Shown here piece by piece: positions 7,802-15,038 of a DNA stretch of 24,009 bases. The position numbers were made by a program, and so were the translations under genes. How positions within the stretch are numbered: position 1 is the first letter of the stretch; each line of letters starts with the position of its first letter. The DNA is from Bacilli bacterium (lineage in GTDB: Bacteria; Bacillota_I; Bacilli_A; RF39; UBA660), in the NCBI GenBank assembly GCA_900752905.1, contig CAADWX010000003.1, forward strand, positions 1 to 24,009, in the 5' to 3' direction. The notes under the pieces were generated by a model. That model was not told where the DNA came from. It ran no database searches and worked only from the letters and a program-made list of their open reading frames with translations.

Positions 7802-8572
7802 ATGAGATGTAATGTTTGTAATAATGAGGTAAAAGAGGGTGCTTTATTTTGTACAAATTGTGGTGCGAAAATACAAAATAATGTACAACAAAATTATAAT
7901 GTACAACAAAATAATCTACAACAAAATTATAATGTTAATTATACTGAATCTGAAGAAAGTAAATTTGGATGGGGAGTTTTAGGATTTTTCTTTCCAATTG
8001 TTGGACTTATTTTATTTTTAGTATGGAAAAGTGATAAGAAAAAAGCTTCTAAAGCTGCAGGCCTTGGAGCATTAATTGGATTTTGTATATCAATTGTATT
8101 ATCAATTATATTGGTTATATTACCAATATTTGTTAAGTTAGCAAATGATAAAAATGAACCAAATTGGACAATAAATAGTTTTACAAGTAGTGGTTTAGAT
8201 AAAACTTTTGAATTTGATGATTTAGAGCTTACTTTAGGAAGTGATTATAGTTTTAAAACGATAAATAAAAGTTATTCTGATTATTATGGTAAAGAGGTTG
8301 TTAAATTACCTATAACTGTTAAGAATTTAAGTGATGAAGATAATCATTTGAATATGTTTTATTATACGGTTATTGGCCCAAATGATGAAAAGGTAAATAC
8401 AACTACTGTTTCTATATATTTTGATGATGCTTGTGATTATGCTGGTGATTTAGAAAGTGGAGAATCATATGATAAATATTTATATTTTATATATGATGGT
8501 GATGGAGAATATACTATAAAATTTAATAATTATATTGATAAAAAAACAATTAAATTTAAAATAGAAAAGTAA
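7802..8572 (+). CDS. Zinc-ribbon membrane protein with C-terminal Ig-like domain
   Basis: A 256-residue protein. The ATG at 7802 has a strong GGAGGAAG; an in-frame TTG further upstream at 7751 lacks one. Residues 1-21 form a zinc ribbon (Cys3, Cys6, Cys17, Cys20; CNVC...CTNC). A short tandem repeat rich in Asn/Gln (NVQQNY) follows at 27-43. Two hydrophobic helices lie at about 58-76 and 84-112 (GFFFPIVGLILFLVW and a longer one). The extracellular domain reads SGLDKTFEFDDLELTLGSDY... and resembles DUF4352/DUF5067-type Ig-like modules (VKNLSDED..., VIGPNDEKV). Such zinc-ribbon proteins are common in Firmicutes, and most have no defined function. It probably senses or stabilises something at the membrane. 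It lies between convergent sporulation genes and has its own promoter and terminator. Confidence 0.72.
   Translation: MRCNVCNNEVKEGALFCTNCGAKIQNNVQQNYNVQQNNLQQNYNVNYTESEESKFGWGVLGFFFPIVGLILFLVWKSDKKKASKAAGLGALIGFCISIVLSIILVILPIFVKLANDKNEPNWTINSFTSSGLDKTFEFDDLELTLGSDYSFKTINKSYSDYYGKEVVKLPITVKNLSDEDNHLNMFYYTVIGPNDEKVNTTTVSIYFDDACDYAGDLESGESYDKYLYFIYDGDGEYTIKFNNYIDKKTIKFKIEK
7880..7930 (+). repeat. Short tandem repeat inside the zinc-ribbon gene
   Basis: Two 18-base units (7880-7897 and 7898-7915; they differ by one base) and a related 15-base third unit (7916-7930) encode NVQQNY / NVQQNN / LQQNY. This is an in-frame linker repeat whose unit number could vary between strains. Confidence 0.6.
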
Positions 8573-8599
8573 AAAATGTAGAAAAACTACATTTTTTTT
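8571..8599 (+). terminator. Bidirectional terminator between the zinc-ribbon gene and spoVIF
   Basis: Perfect 11-bp stem AAAAAATGTAG (8571-8581) / CTACATTTTTT (8587-8597) with A5 loop. It lies between two convergent stop codons, with A and T runs at both sides. Confidence 0.85.
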
Positions 8600-8840
8600 A
8601 GATCATTTTATCAATATCTTTAGGAATTTTATCATTAACGACTGCGCTTATTATTTTATCTTCTTTTTCTTTTGATACATCTTTTCCTGTCATACGACCT
8701 AATTCTTGTATTACTTCTCTTAATGTATTTTCATCTTTCATATCTCCTTGTTGTAATTTGTTTGCTAAAGAAAGAATTGTTTCCTTATTAACATTTGTCT
8801 TTTTTTCAACTCTTTTAAAAAAGTTATCTGAAAAATTCAT
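8598..8840 (-). CDS. spoVIF: Stage VI sporulation protein F (SpoVIF family)
   Basis: An 80-residue basic-acidic helical protein beginning MNFSDNFFKRVEKKTNVNKE, with ...QELGRMTGKDVSKEKEDKI and an ending DKIPKDIDKMI. I recognise this as the small SpoVIF family. In Bacillus, SpoVIF is made late in the mother cell under SigmaK and is needed for proper coat assembly and spore resistance. The minus-strand start has GAGGGGG at 8851-8857 ten bases upstream. A SigmaK-like promoter lies directly before it (8862-8888), which supports the assignment. The family is typical of Bacilli. No neighbour shares its transcript. Confidence 0.85.
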   Translation of the reverse strand: MNFSDNFFKRVEKKTNVNKETILSLANKLQQGDMKDENTLREVIQELGRMTGKDVSKEKEDKIISAVVNDKIPKDIDKMI

Positions 8841-8861
8841 TATTTAAATTCCCCCTCAAAA

Positions 8862-8888
8862 TAATGTATGTTAAATGTCTATTTTTGT
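8862..8888 (-). promoter_or_regulatory. SigmaK-like promoter of spoVIF
   Basis: On the minus strand the sequence reads AC, 16 bases, then CATACATTA (CATA-nnn-TA). This fits the SigmaK consensus AC-N16/17-CATA-nnn-TA. The -10 is at 8862-8870 and the AC at 8887-8888. The ribosome site GAGGGGG (8851-8857) follows very closely, implying an extremely short leader. Confidence 0.5.
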
Positions 8889-8971
8889 TAAAATTAATTT
8901 TATAATTATCTAAAATATATATTATTTTAATAAATGCTTTTTTTTAATCATAAAATTATTAGGTGTATATT

Positions 8972-9703
8972 ATGTATAAACGTATTCATTTAAAGAAAAA
9001 AAATAAGCATAAAATAAGAGACTTTTCTCTTTTGATAATTCTTTTTGTTATTCTATGTGTTTCTATATGTTTTAAATTTATTAATAAAAGGGTTAGTCCA
9101 GTATTGTTAGAGTACGCTACAAGTGAATCAACTAAGTTAGCGACTCTTATAATAACTGCTTCTGTTAATAATGAGGTTTTTTCTAATATTGAAACTAATG
9201 ATTTATTTGAAATTGAAAAAGATAATAATAATAATATTAAGTATGTGGATTTTGATTCTGTTAAGATAAATAAATTATTAAATTTAATTACAAATAGTGT
9301 TAAGGAATATTTAGAACAACTTGAAAATGGAAATATAGAAAAGTTAAAGTCTAATAAATCAATATTTGAAAACTATAAATATGATGATTTGAAAAGGGGA
9401 ATTATATACGAAATTCCAACTGGAGTTATATTTAATAATTCTTTACTTTCTAATTTAGGGCCGCGTGTCCCTGTTAGAATGAATATGATAGGTGATGTTG
9501 AAACAAATGTTGATACAAGTGTTACAAGTTATGGAATAAATAATGCATTACTTAAGGTTATAGTAAATGTAAAAGTTTCTCTTAAAGTTATATTGCCATT
9601 TTCTTCCAAAATAGTTACTACTGAAACTGATATTCCTATTGCTATGAAAATGGTTTCTGGGGAAGTACCTAGTTATTATTATTCACCAATTACTAGTAGT
9701 TGA
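8972..9703 (+). CDS. yunB: Sporulation protein YunB
   Basis: A 243-residue protein. I chose the ATG at 8972 (AGGTG at 8961-8965, six bases away) over an in-frame GTG at 8963 that overlaps it. The basic N-terminus is followed by one membrane helix at about 19-36. The extracytoplasmic part contains RVPVRMNMIGDVETNVDTSV, then TSYGINNALLKVIVNVKVS and the end SGEVPSYYYSP. This is the conserved tail of YunB, a SigmaE-controlled sporulation protein of unknown biochemical role. A CATAAAAT at 8949-8956 resembles a SigmaE -10 (CATACAAT), but no good -35 is seen. The following gene is yutD, which is also near yunB in Bacillus, so the synteny supports both calls. Confidence 0.88.
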   Translation: MYKRIHLKKKNKHKIRDFSLLIILFVILCVSICFKFINKRVSPVLLEYATSESTKLATLIITASVNNEVFSNIETNDLFEIEKDNNNNIKYVDFDSVKINKLLNLITNSVKEYLEQLENGNIEKLKSNKSIFENYKYDDLKRGIIYEIPTGVIFNNSLLSNLGPRVPVRMNMIGDVETNVDTSVTSYGINNALLKVIVNVKVSLKVILPFSSKIVTTETDIPIAMKMVSGEVPSYYYSPITSS

Positions 9704-9725
9704 TGTTTTATTATTTAAAGTTTTA

Positions 9726-9734
9726 TGTTATAAT
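9726..9734 (+). promoter_or_regulatory. Extended -10 promoter of yutD
   Basis: TGTTATAAT lies 18 bases before the ATG at 9752, with GAGGT as ribosome site. There is no good -35. Confidence 0.5.
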
Positions 9735-9751
9735 GTAAAAGAGGTTAGAGT

Positions 9752-10033
9752 ATGAAAAAAATAGTTATAGATGATATAAATTATGAATTAGTAGAAAATA
9801 TTAATGATGGTTTTGATGAAGAAAAATTAAAAGAAATATTTACTGATTATTTTTATGAATATGATTATGTATTGGGTGATTGGTCTTATAATAAATTAAG
9901 ACTTAAGGGTTTTTGTGATAAAGATAATTCTTTATTTAATGAAATTAATGATATAAGTACAAAGGAAGATTATATAGAAAATCAATGTGCTTATGGGTGT
10001 AAATATTTTGTAATAAAAAAATGTAAGGATTAA
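9752..10033 (+). CDS. yutD: YutD-like protein (DUF1027 family)
   Basis: A 93-residue acidic soluble protein. It contains INYELVENINDGFDEEKLKE, then DYVLGDWSYNKLRLKGF and a C-terminal ENQCAYGCKYFVIKK. This order (GDWxYNxLRLKGF..., YxxxxCxxGCxYFVLKK) is the YutD/DUF1027 signature, a small Bacilli-specific family. YutD proteins are sometimes linked to cell-envelope or antibiotic-stress phenotypes, but no activity is defined. Length is slightly below Bacillus YutD (about 102). The two C-terminal cysteines are kept. Its neighbour yunB is in the same region in Bacillus. Identification is confident; function is not. Confidence 0.9.
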   Translation: MKKIVIDDINYELVENINDGFDEEKLKEIFTDYFYEYDYVLGDWSYNKLRLKGFCDKDNSLFNEINDISTKEDYIENQCAYGCKYFVIKKCKD

Positions 10034-10059
10034 TAGTATATAAATAATTTTTTTATAAA

Positions 10060-10068
10060 TGTTATAAT
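10060..10068 (+). promoter_or_regulatory. Extended -10 promoter of prfB
   Basis: TGTTATAAT lies 21 bases before the ATG, followed by GGAGG at 10077-10081. It places the promoter of prfB after yutD, so prfB heads its own operon. Confidence 0.55.
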
Positions 10069-10088
10069 GAATTTATGGAGGATAATAT

Positions 10089-11190
10089 ATGGAATTAAGT
10101 GAACTTTTAAATATATATGAACATTTAAGTAATAGGATTAATAATTTATGGAGGTCTCTTTGACCCAGCTTTAAAAAAAAGAAGAATTAATGATTTAGAG
10201 CTTATTATGAATAAAGATGATTTTTGGAATGATAAGCAAAAATCTGAGGAAGTTATAGCTGAAGTAAATGAATTAAAAAATAGTTTAGATAGTGTATCTA
10301 GTCTTAAAAATAAAATAGATAATAATTTAGAAATATTAAAAGATTTAAAAAATAATTATGATCCTGAATTAAAGGATATAGTTTATACGGAAACTAATGA
10401 TATTGAAAAGTCAATGGATGATGTAGAGATTAGTATTTTATTAAATGATAAATATGATAAGTTAGGAGCTATAGTTGATATTCATTCTGGTGCTGGTGGA
10501 ACAGAGGCGTGCGATTGGGCTAATATGCTATTTAGAATGTATACAAGATGGTGTGATTCAAAAAAATATAAAGTAGAGATTGTTGATACTCAACCTGGTG
10601 ATGAGGTTGGTATAAAAAGTTTAACTATGCTTGTTAAGGGATTAAATGCTTATGGGTATTTAAAGGTTGAAAAAGGTGTTCATAGATTGGTTAGAATATC
10701 TCCATTTGATTCTAATGCAAGAAGACATACTTCATTTGCTTCTATAAATGTTACTCCATTGTTTTTAAATAATGAAATTAATATAGATATTAAAGAAAGT
10801 GATTTAAGAATTGATGTTTATAGATCGAGTGGTTGTGGTGGACAAGGTGTTAATACTACAGATTCAGCAGTTCGAATAACTCATATTCCTACTAAGATAG
10901 TTGTTACTTGTCAAAATGAAAGAAGTCAGATTAAGAATAAAGAAATCGCTATGTCAATTTTAAAAAATAAATTATATAATTTAGAACTTGAAAAGAAAAA
11001 TAATGAAATAAAACAAATAAGTGGAGATGTTAGTGATATTAATTTTGGTTCTCAAATTAGAAGTTATGTAATGCAGCCATATAAACTTGTTAAAGACAAT
11101 AGAACTGGTACAGAGGTTAGTGATGTTGATTCTGTACTTGATGGAAATATTGATAAATTTATTTATGATAATTTGAGAAAGGGTGTGTAA
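10089..11190 (+). CDS. prfB: Peptide chain release factor 2, with programmed +1 frameshift
   Basis: RF2 recognises UGA and UAA codons and triggers peptide release. The gene starts at ATG 10089, reads 24 codons to an in-frame TGA at 10161-10163, and must shift +1 at CTT TGA C. The second frame then continues GAC-CCA-GCT... through an internal ATG at 10207. The total is about 366 residues, normal for RF2. GGAGG at 10150-10154, three bases before CTT, acts as the stimulatory Shine-Dalgarno. The specificity tripeptide SPF is at about 204-206 and the catalytic GGQ at 250-252 (SSGCGGQGVN), as in E. coli RF2. The residue before GGQ is Cys, and Gly follows it where His or Ser is common. It heads a unit with the YitT gene and ftsEX, like the secA-prfB-ftsEX region in Bacillus; secA is absent here. 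Confidence 0.96.
10149..10164 (+). promoter_or_regulatory. RF2 autoregulatory +1 frameshift site
   Basis: Codons TGG AGG TCT CTT TGA C: an internal ribosome site GGAGG, a three-base spacer, the slippery CTT and the RF2-read stop TGA followed by C. Low RF2 lets the ribosome shift from CTT to TTT and read GAC. The TGA must therefore be a stop in this organism. Confidence 0.93.
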
Positions 11191-11195
11191 GGTGT

Positions 11196-12107
11196 ATGTT
11201 TTTTAAGAAAAAATTAAAAAAAGAAGAAATAGAAAAAAGAGTTAATACAGTAACTCCTCGTGAGAAAATTCTTAAATATATTAATTTAATACTTGGATGT
11301 TTAATTGTTACTATAACATTTAATGTTATGTTTAAACCGCAAAATATTGTATATGGTGGTGTTGCTGGTATATCTATAATTGTTGAAAATTTATGGGGAA
11401 TAAATGCATCATTATTTTTGGTAGTATCATATGTTATACTTTTAATATTAAGTTTTATATTACTTGGATGGAAAGATACTAAAGGTTCACTTTTAGGATC
11501 AATATTATTTCCGATATTAATTTATTTAACTAGTGATTTAGCTAAAATAATAGGTTTTAATGCTACAAACAAATTATTACTTTCTATTGTTGGTGGTACA
11601 TTAACTGGTGTTGGACTTGGACTTACATTTAAATCAGGTTTTACATCTGGTGGTTCTGATGTAGTAGTAAGTATAATGGCCAAATTTTTACATATTCCAA
11701 TAGGTAAAAGTATGCTTATATTTAATAGTATAGTTATTGCTGCATCAACACTTTTACTAAGAACTCCAACAGGCGCTATTGATTGGTCGAATTTAATATA
11801 TTCAGTTATTACGTTATATGTTATAACTCTTGTTACAGATAAAGTTATTCTTGGGGTTTCTAAATCAAAATCATTCCATGTAATAACAGAACATGTTGAT
11901 GAAATAAAAGATTATATAATGGGAGTTTTAAATCATGGTGTTACTATATTAGAGGCTAAAGGTGGTTATACTGGTGACAAGCAAAAAGTAATTATGTGCA
12001 TTGTTCCAACAAGAGAATATTATAAAATTAAACAGGATATTTTAAAGATAGATCCACGTGCTTGTGTACTTGTTACAGATGCATATGAGTTTACTGGTGG
12101 AAAGTAG
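11196..12107 (+). CDS. YitT-family membrane protein (DUF161 + DUF2179)
   Basis: A 303-residue protein. An N-terminal basic segment (MFFKKKLKKEEIEKR) is followed by about five or six membrane helices with the glycine-rich motif FKPQNIVYGGVAGISIIVEN and then FKSGFTSGGSDVVVSIMAKF. A cytoplasmic C-terminal domain of about 80 residues starts around HVITEHVDEIKDYI and ends ITREYYKIKQDI-like (PTREYYKIKQDILKIDP...). This is the YitT/YvjA architecture, with DUF161 membrane part and DUF2179 at the end. Family members are widespread in Firmicutes; the transported or bound ligand is unknown. The gene starts six bases after prfB, so it is co-transcribed, and ftsE follows 9 bases later. Family call is secure; function is unknown. 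Confidence 0.88.
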   Translation: MFFKKKLKKEEIEKRVNTVTPREKILKYINLILGCLIVTITFNVMFKPQNIVYGGVAGISIIVENLWGINASLFLVVSYVILLILSFILLGWKDTKGSLLGSILFPILIYLTSDLAKIIGFNATNKLLLSIVGGTLTGVGLGLTFKSGFTSGGSDVVVSIMAKFLHIPIGKSMLIFNSIVIAASTLLLRTPTGAIDWSNLIYSVITLYVITLVTDKVILGVSKSKSFHVITEHVDEIKDYIMGVLNHGVTILEAKGGYTGDKQKVIMCIVPTREYYKIKQDILKIDPRACVLVTDAYEFTGGK

Positions 12108-12116
12108 GGTGAAATT

Positions 12117-12824
12117 ATGAATTTAATAGTAATGAAAAATGTTAGAAAACAATATAAAACAGGTGTTGTTGCAATACATGATTTAAGTTTAGATATTGAA
12201 AAAGGTGATTTTGTATTTATAATAGGATCAACTGGATGTGGTAAGTCAACACTTATTAAGATGATATATAGAGAAGAAAAACCTACAAGTGGTAAAATTA
12301 TTGTAGGTGGTAAAGATGTAGCTAAATTTAGAAATAGTAGTGTATATAAAATAAGAAGAAGTATTGGTGTAGTATTTCAAGACTTTAAATTATTAAGTAG
12401 ACTTACTGTATATGAAAATGTAGCATTTGCTCTTGAAATTTTAGGACTTTCAAAGGATGAAATACATGATAAAGTTTTAAAAGTTTTAGAGCTAGTTGGA
12501 TTAAAACATAAAGCAAAAAATTATCCAAATCAATTATCTGGTGGAGAACAACAAAGAGTCGCTATAGCGCGTGCTATAGTAAATGGTCCAAAATTACTTA
12601 TTTGTGATGAACCAACAGGAAACTTGGATGAAAATACTAGTATGGAAATTATGAATGTTTTGGATGAAATTAATAAACTTGGTACAACAATTATTATGGT
12701 TACACATGATACTGAAATAGTAAATAAAATGAAAAAGAGAACTATTTTACTTGATAGTGGTAGAATATTAAAAGATTTTGAGAAAGGAACTTATAATCAT
12801 GAAAGCATTAAGAATTCTAGGTAG
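12117..12824 (+). CDS. ftsE: Cell-division ATP-binding protein FtsE
   Basis: A 235-residue ABC ATPase. Walker A GSTGCGKST is at 37-45, a Q-loop VVFQDFKLL follows, then the signature LSGGEQQR, Walker B LLICDEPTGNLD and the switch VTHD. FtsE pairs with FtsX at the membrane and couples ATP hydrolysis to extracellular peptidoglycan hydrolase activation during division and elongation. Length, Q-loop wording and neighbourhood all fit FtsE rather than a lipoprotein LolD-type ATPase. Its end overlaps the start of ftsX by 26 bases, indicating translational coupling. It belongs to the prfB operon. Confidence 0.96.
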   Translation: MNLIVMKNVRKQYKTGVVAIHDLSLDIEKGDFVFIIGSTGCGKSTLIKMIYREEKPTSGKIIVGGKDVAKFRNSSVYKIRRSIGVVFQDFKLLSRLTVYENVAFALEILGLSKDEIHDKVLKVLELVGLKHKAKNYPNQLSGGEQQRVAIARAIVNGPKLLICDEPTGNLDENTSMEIMNVLDEINKLGTTIIMVTHDTEIVNKMKKRTILLDSGRILKDFEKGTYNHESIKNSR

Positions 12825-13698
12825 AAATATAAGAGACTCATTTAAAAGTGTATTTAGAAATTTTTCTCTATCTCTTGCTTCTATTTCATGTATAACAATT
12901 ACTTTAGTTGTTGTTGCATTTTCAATTATTATGTCATATAACGTTAATTATTTTACTGATGAAATTGAATCTGATGTAACTATAGTAACATTTTTAGATG
13001 TTGATATAGATGATGCTGGTAGAAGTCGTGTTTCAGAAGAAATAAAAAAATTAGATAATATTGAAAGTATTAGTTTTGAATCTAAAAAAGAAATTGCAAA
13101 TCAAATGATGGAATCATCTGAAGTATATAAAAATATAATGTCTGATTGGACTGATGAAGAAAGCCCACTACAAGATACATATTTAGTTAAAGTAAAAGAT
13201 GTAGAAAAAATTGGTGATACAGCTAAGAATATCGGTAAAATAAAAGGCGTAGATGTTGTAAAATATGGAGAAGGTATGGTTGAACAACTAGTTAGTATTT
13301 TTGAGATAGTTAAAAAGATATCTTGGGGAGTTGTAGTTGCTTTAATAATTGTTACAGCATTTTTAATAGGTAATACTATAAAAATAACAATATTCTCAAG
13401 AAAAAGAGAAATTGAAATTATGAGATTAGTAGGAGCATCAAATTTAAATATTAAAATTCCATTTGTTTTCGAAGGTTTAATATTAGGTATGCTTGGTTCT
13501 ATTATTCCAATTTTAGTTACTATATATGGATATACAACTTTATATAATAAATTAGGTGGTAAAATATTCTCATCTATTATTAGATTAATAAATCCAACAC
13601 CATTTACATATTTAATTAGTGGAGTATTACTTGCTATTGGTATGATTGTTGGTATGTTAGGTAGTGTTAGAGCTGTAAGAAAACATTTAAAAGTGTAG
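12799..13698 (+). CDS. ftsX: Cell-division protein FtsX
   Basis: A 299-residue membrane protein. I chose ATG 12799 (AAAGGAAC just upstream) over an in-frame ATG at 12778 that would extend the protein into ftsE. It begins MKALRILGRNIRDSFKSVFR, with TM1 at about 23-45. A large extracellular loop of ~120 residues (ESISFESKKEIANQMMESSE region) follows, then three helices at about 170-195, 220-245 and 270-295. This is the FtsX permease topology; the extracellular loop binds peptidoglycan hydrolases. No CwlO- or PcsB-type partner lies next to it. The CHAP protein at 21647 is 8 kb away and has no coiled coil, so I do not assign it as the partner. A strong terminator closes the operon. Confidence 0.94.
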   Translation: MKALRILGRNIRDSFKSVFRNFSLSLASISCITITLVVVAFSIIMSYNVNYFTDEIESDVTIVTFLDVDIDDAGRSRVSEEIKKLDNIESISFESKKEIANQMMESSEVYKNIMSDWTDEESPLQDTYLVKVKDVEKIGDTAKNIGKIKGVDVVKYGEGMVEQLVSIFEIVKKISWGVVVALIIVTAFLIGNTIKITIFSRKREIEIMRLVGASNLNIKIPFVFEGLILGMLGSIIPILVTIYGYTTLYNKLGGKIFSSIIRLINPTPFTYLISGVLLAIGMIVGMLGSVRAVRKHLKV

Positions 13699-13700
13699 TT

Positions 13701-13731
13701 AAAAAAATACTGAATAACAGTATTTTTTTTT
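13701..13731 (+). terminator. Intrinsic terminator of the prfB-ftsEX operon
   Basis: 12-bp stem AAAAAAATACTG (13701-13712) / CAGTATTTTTTT (13718-13729) with AATAA loop and T run. It isolates the pilin gene from ftsX read-through. Confidence 0.88.
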
Positions 13732-13774
13732 GTTAAATTTTCATGTTGATTAAAACGAGACTTTAAATAAATAA

Positions 13775-13822
13775 TTTACGTAAAAAAAATTTACGGAAAT
13801 ATGTCAAAATATGGTATTGACA
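13775..13822 (+). promoter_or_regulatory. Palindromes upstream of the pilin promoter (possible operator)
   Basis: A perfect 10-base palindrome TTTACGTAAA (13775-13784) and a second AATTTACG copy 15 bases later (13788-13795) form a direct repeat of AATTTACG. TGTCAA (13802-13807) and TTGACA (13817-13822) form a 6-bp inverted repeat whose right arm is the -35 box. These could be binding sites for a regulator; none is identified. Confidence 0.4.
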
Positions 13823-13847
13823 AAAAGCTTGGGGGGGGGGGTATACT
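13817..13847 (+). promoter_or_regulatory. Promoter with poly-G spacer, likely phase-variable
   Basis: -35 TTGACA (13817-13822), a perfect consensus, and -10 TATACT (13842-13847) are separated by 19 bases. Of these, the last 11 are a G homopolymer (13831-13841) abutting the -10. A G run of this length is out of place in such AT-rich DNA. Slipped-strand changes in the run would change promoter spacing; nine G would give the optimal 17. Confidence 0.85.
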
Positions 13848-13880
13848 AAAGTAGTAGTATAGATAAGGAGTGAATAAAAA

Positions 13881-14999
13881 ATGAAGAAAAAAGGTTTTAC
13901 GTTAATAGAATTATTAGCAGTAATAGTAGTGCTAGCAATAATAGCCTTGATTGCAACACCAATAGTACTAAATTTAATAAATAATGCGAAAGAGGGGGCA
14001 GCAAAGTCTTCAGCAACCGCATATGTAAAAGCAGTAGAAAATGGAGTAGTACAAGAATTAGTAAAAAATAGTAATGGAAAATATACAGGAAAATTTAAAG
14101 TAGATTCAACAGGATTAAAATTAGTAAGTGATGCAGATAATAATGTTAAAATAACAGTAGATGTAAGTGGAAAGTTACCAAAAGAAAATAGTTATGTGGT
14201 ATTAGATGAAAATGGTACGGTTACAAATGCTTATTTTATAATAGATAGTTATAATGTTCAATATTCAGATGGAGTAGCTAATATAGTAAAAGAAAGCAAT
14301 AATGGACCAACGAAAGTAGAACCAACAAGTACAGATACACATAAAGGAATAGTATATCTAGATCCAACAAATTTAGAAAATAATTGTAATGCATCAAATA
14401 GTGTAAGTGAAACAGGAACAAAGACAGGATGTATGAAATGGTATATATACTCTGAAGATGATAATAGTTATAATATGATACTAGATCATAATACTACAGC
14501 AACTGTGGCTTGGTTATCAAAAGAAGATTATATAAATGCTGGTGGAACAGAAGAAAATTATGGAGAATATGGAAGAAATGATAAAGAGGCAATAACAGTA
14601 ACAAATCAATTGACATATGATACAAACACATGGAGTGAAGCTTTAAATGCAAGATTAATAACAGGAGCAGAAGTAGCAAGTGTTTCAAATATTACATCAT
14701 GGAATGATAATTATGATGGGAGTTTATGCTTTGGAAGTAACAAACCTAATGATATAAGTAAAAGAACACAATATGCATGGTTATATGATAGAACAAATAC
14801 AAATTGTGAACTTCGTGGATGTTTAAATAATTCTGACAATGAAACTCATGGTTATTGGACAAGTACAGCAAAACTTATTACTATTAATGGAGCATGGCTT
14901 GTTGATGATGATGGATATCTATCAGATAATATTGTTGGTAGTACAACATATGCTGGTGTGCGCCCAGTTATAACAGTATCTAAATCTTTATTTAAATAG
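13881..14999 (+). CDS. Type IV prepilin-like protein with large C-terminal domain, phase-variable candidate
   Basis: A 372-residue protein. The N-terminus KKKGFTLIELLAVIVVLAII is a class-3 prepilin signal: basic leader, cleavage after Gly5, Phe6, Glu10, then a long hydrophobic helix, as for PilD substrates. Residues 30-130 look like a pilin-like globular domain. From about residue 155 a separate domain follows, with Cys-rich parts (LENNCNASNSV, TGCMKWYIYS) and the end GYWTSTA...WLVDDDGYLS...AGVRPVITVSK. That end resembles FGE/C-type-lectin-like (DUF6273-like) domains. A long A-ending codon preference differs from nearby genes. AAGGAG at 13865-13870 sets the start. No pilin-assembly gene (ATPase, PilC, PilD) lies nearby. 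It is probably a surface adhesin or minor pilin; the exact ligand is unknown. Confidence 0.8.
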   Translation: MKKKGFTLIELLAVIVVLAIIALIATPIVLNLINNAKEGAAKSSATAYVKAVENGVVQELVKNSNGKYTGKFKVDSTGLKLVSDADNNVKITVDVSGKLPKENSYVVLDENGTVTNAYFIIDSYNVQYSDGVANIVKESNNGPTKVEPTSTDTHKGIVYLDPTNLENNCNASNSVSETGTKTGCMKWYIYSEDDNSYNMILDHNTTATVAWLSKEDYINAGGTEENYGEYGRNDKEAITVTNQLTYDTNTWSEALNARLITGAEVASVSNITSWNDNYDGSLCFGSNKPNDISKRTQYAWLYDRTNTNCELRGCLNNSDNETHGYWTSTAKLITINGAWLVDDDGYLSDNIVGSTTYAGVRPVITVSKSLFK

Positions 15000-15005
15000 C
15001 AAAAT

Positions 15006-15034
15006 AAAACTGTTAGATATTTTCTAACAGTTTT
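15006..15034 (+). terminator. Bidirectional terminator between the pilin gene and veg
   Basis: Perfect 11-bp stem AAAACTGTTAG (15006-15016) / CTAACAGTTTT (15024-15034). The stem is good, but the T tract is short on the plus strand. Confidence 0.68.
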
Positions 15035-15038
15035 AAAT

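Noticed and set aside
14494..14688. Minus-strand ORF rich in leucine inside the pilin gene
   Set aside because: Mirror of an A-ending codon-rich coding region; low complexity (long Leu run), no ribosome site, and lies fully inside a strong gene on the other strand.
14850..14999. C-terminal end of the pilin as a variable region of a diversity-generating retroelement
   Set aside because: The lectin-like ending invited the idea, but no reverse transcriptase, template repeat or adenine-biased AAY cluster with a partner copy is visible in this window.
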